Assembly (NCBI RefSeq): GCF_002368095.1 | Contig: NZ_AP018227.1 | Span: forward strand, 546,488 to 610,487 | Length of the DNA stretch: 64,000 nucleotides | DNA from: Calothrix parasitica NIES-267 | GTDB taxonomy: Bacteria > Cyanobacteriota > Cyanobacteriia > Cyanobacteriales > Nostocaceae | Direction of reading: 5' to 3' | Part shown: positions 63,979 through 64,000 of the stretch, piece by piece | Layout: every line of letters starts with the position of its first letter | Numbering within the stretch: position 1 is the stretch's first letter | Notes under the pieces: model-generated | Seen by the model: the letters and a program-made list of their open reading frames with translations, nothing else | The model's database searches: none | Told to the model about the DNA's origin: nothing | Made by a program: the position numbers and the translations under genes

Positions 63979-64000
63979 GACTGAAGTATCCCTACTGTAG

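Overview
The window looks like chromosomal DNA of a filamentous, probably heterocyst-forming cyanobacterium (Nostocales; a Calothrix/Rivularia-type genome is my inference). The evidence is a chlorophyll synthase gene (chlG), a Get3d-type ATPase with an alpha-crystallin tail, a BCD/PucC-family carrier, a DevA/DevC-type exporter pair, six HIP1 octamers (GCGATCGC at 1614, 8629, 19174, 30891, 50198 and 51728), many heptameric tandem repeats between genes, and the interspersed AGAAACCCGGTTTCT palindrome family. I found no tRNA, rRNA, CRISPR array or complete insertion sequence.

Layout. Positions 0.3-7.2 kb hold housekeeping and transport genes: an aldo/keto reductase, a BCD-family carrier, an inositol-monophosphatase-family enzyme and an ABC exporter without an adjacent membrane-fusion subunit. 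Positions 8.2-24.6 kb look like a lipid and small-molecule modification region: a GH3-type acyl-adenylating enzyme, two 2-oxoglutarate/Fe(II) oxygenases (cupin/JmjC type and LpxO/OlsC-like Asp-hydroxylase type), a CapA-like protein, an MFS carrier, a cyclopropane-fatty-acid synthase and a delta-9 desaturase. Divergent from the desaturase is a five-gene run: Rieske oxygenase, alpha-oxoamine synthase (serine palmitoyltransferase-like), YghO/bCerS-type GNAT acyltransferase, SDR reductase (CerR-like) and a fatty-acid hydroxylase. Together these have the parts of a bacterial ceramide-type sphingolipid pathway, which is the most exciting content of the window. Positions 24.7-31.2 kb, all on the minus strand, hold an unknown protein, a ChaN-like lipoprotein, a zinc alcohol dehydrogenase, a small membrane protein, chlG, the Get3d-like gene and a DUF2862-type gene.

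Positions 31.5-64 kb form one large surface-polysaccharide locus, almost entirely on the plus strand. It encodes two ABC-2 (Wzm) permeases and two Wzt-type ATPases with C-terminal extensions, at least seven glycosyltransferases, five intact SAM methyltransferases and one broken one, an MBOAT O-acyltransferase with a SGNH-like partner, a pyruvyltransferase, a rhamnose-type epimerase, rfbC and rfbD, and a complete overlapping kdsD-kdsB-kdsA-kdsC operon for KDO formation and activation, which is unusual for a cyanobacterium. The likely product is a KDO- and rhamnose-containing glycan heavily decorated with methyl, acetyl and pyruvyl groups and exported by the ABC route. A secreted-type CAP-domain protein with six N-terminal repeats sits within its distal end.

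Mobile and decayed DNA: a 162-bp MITE-like element with 13-bp inverted ends and an 8-bp target duplication at the 3' end of the dehydrogenase gene; two inverted copies of a ~104-bp element 50 kb apart; a ~210-bp element with nested hairpins before the glycan locus; a frameshifted methyltransferase gene; and a PIN-domain gene with three in-frame stops.
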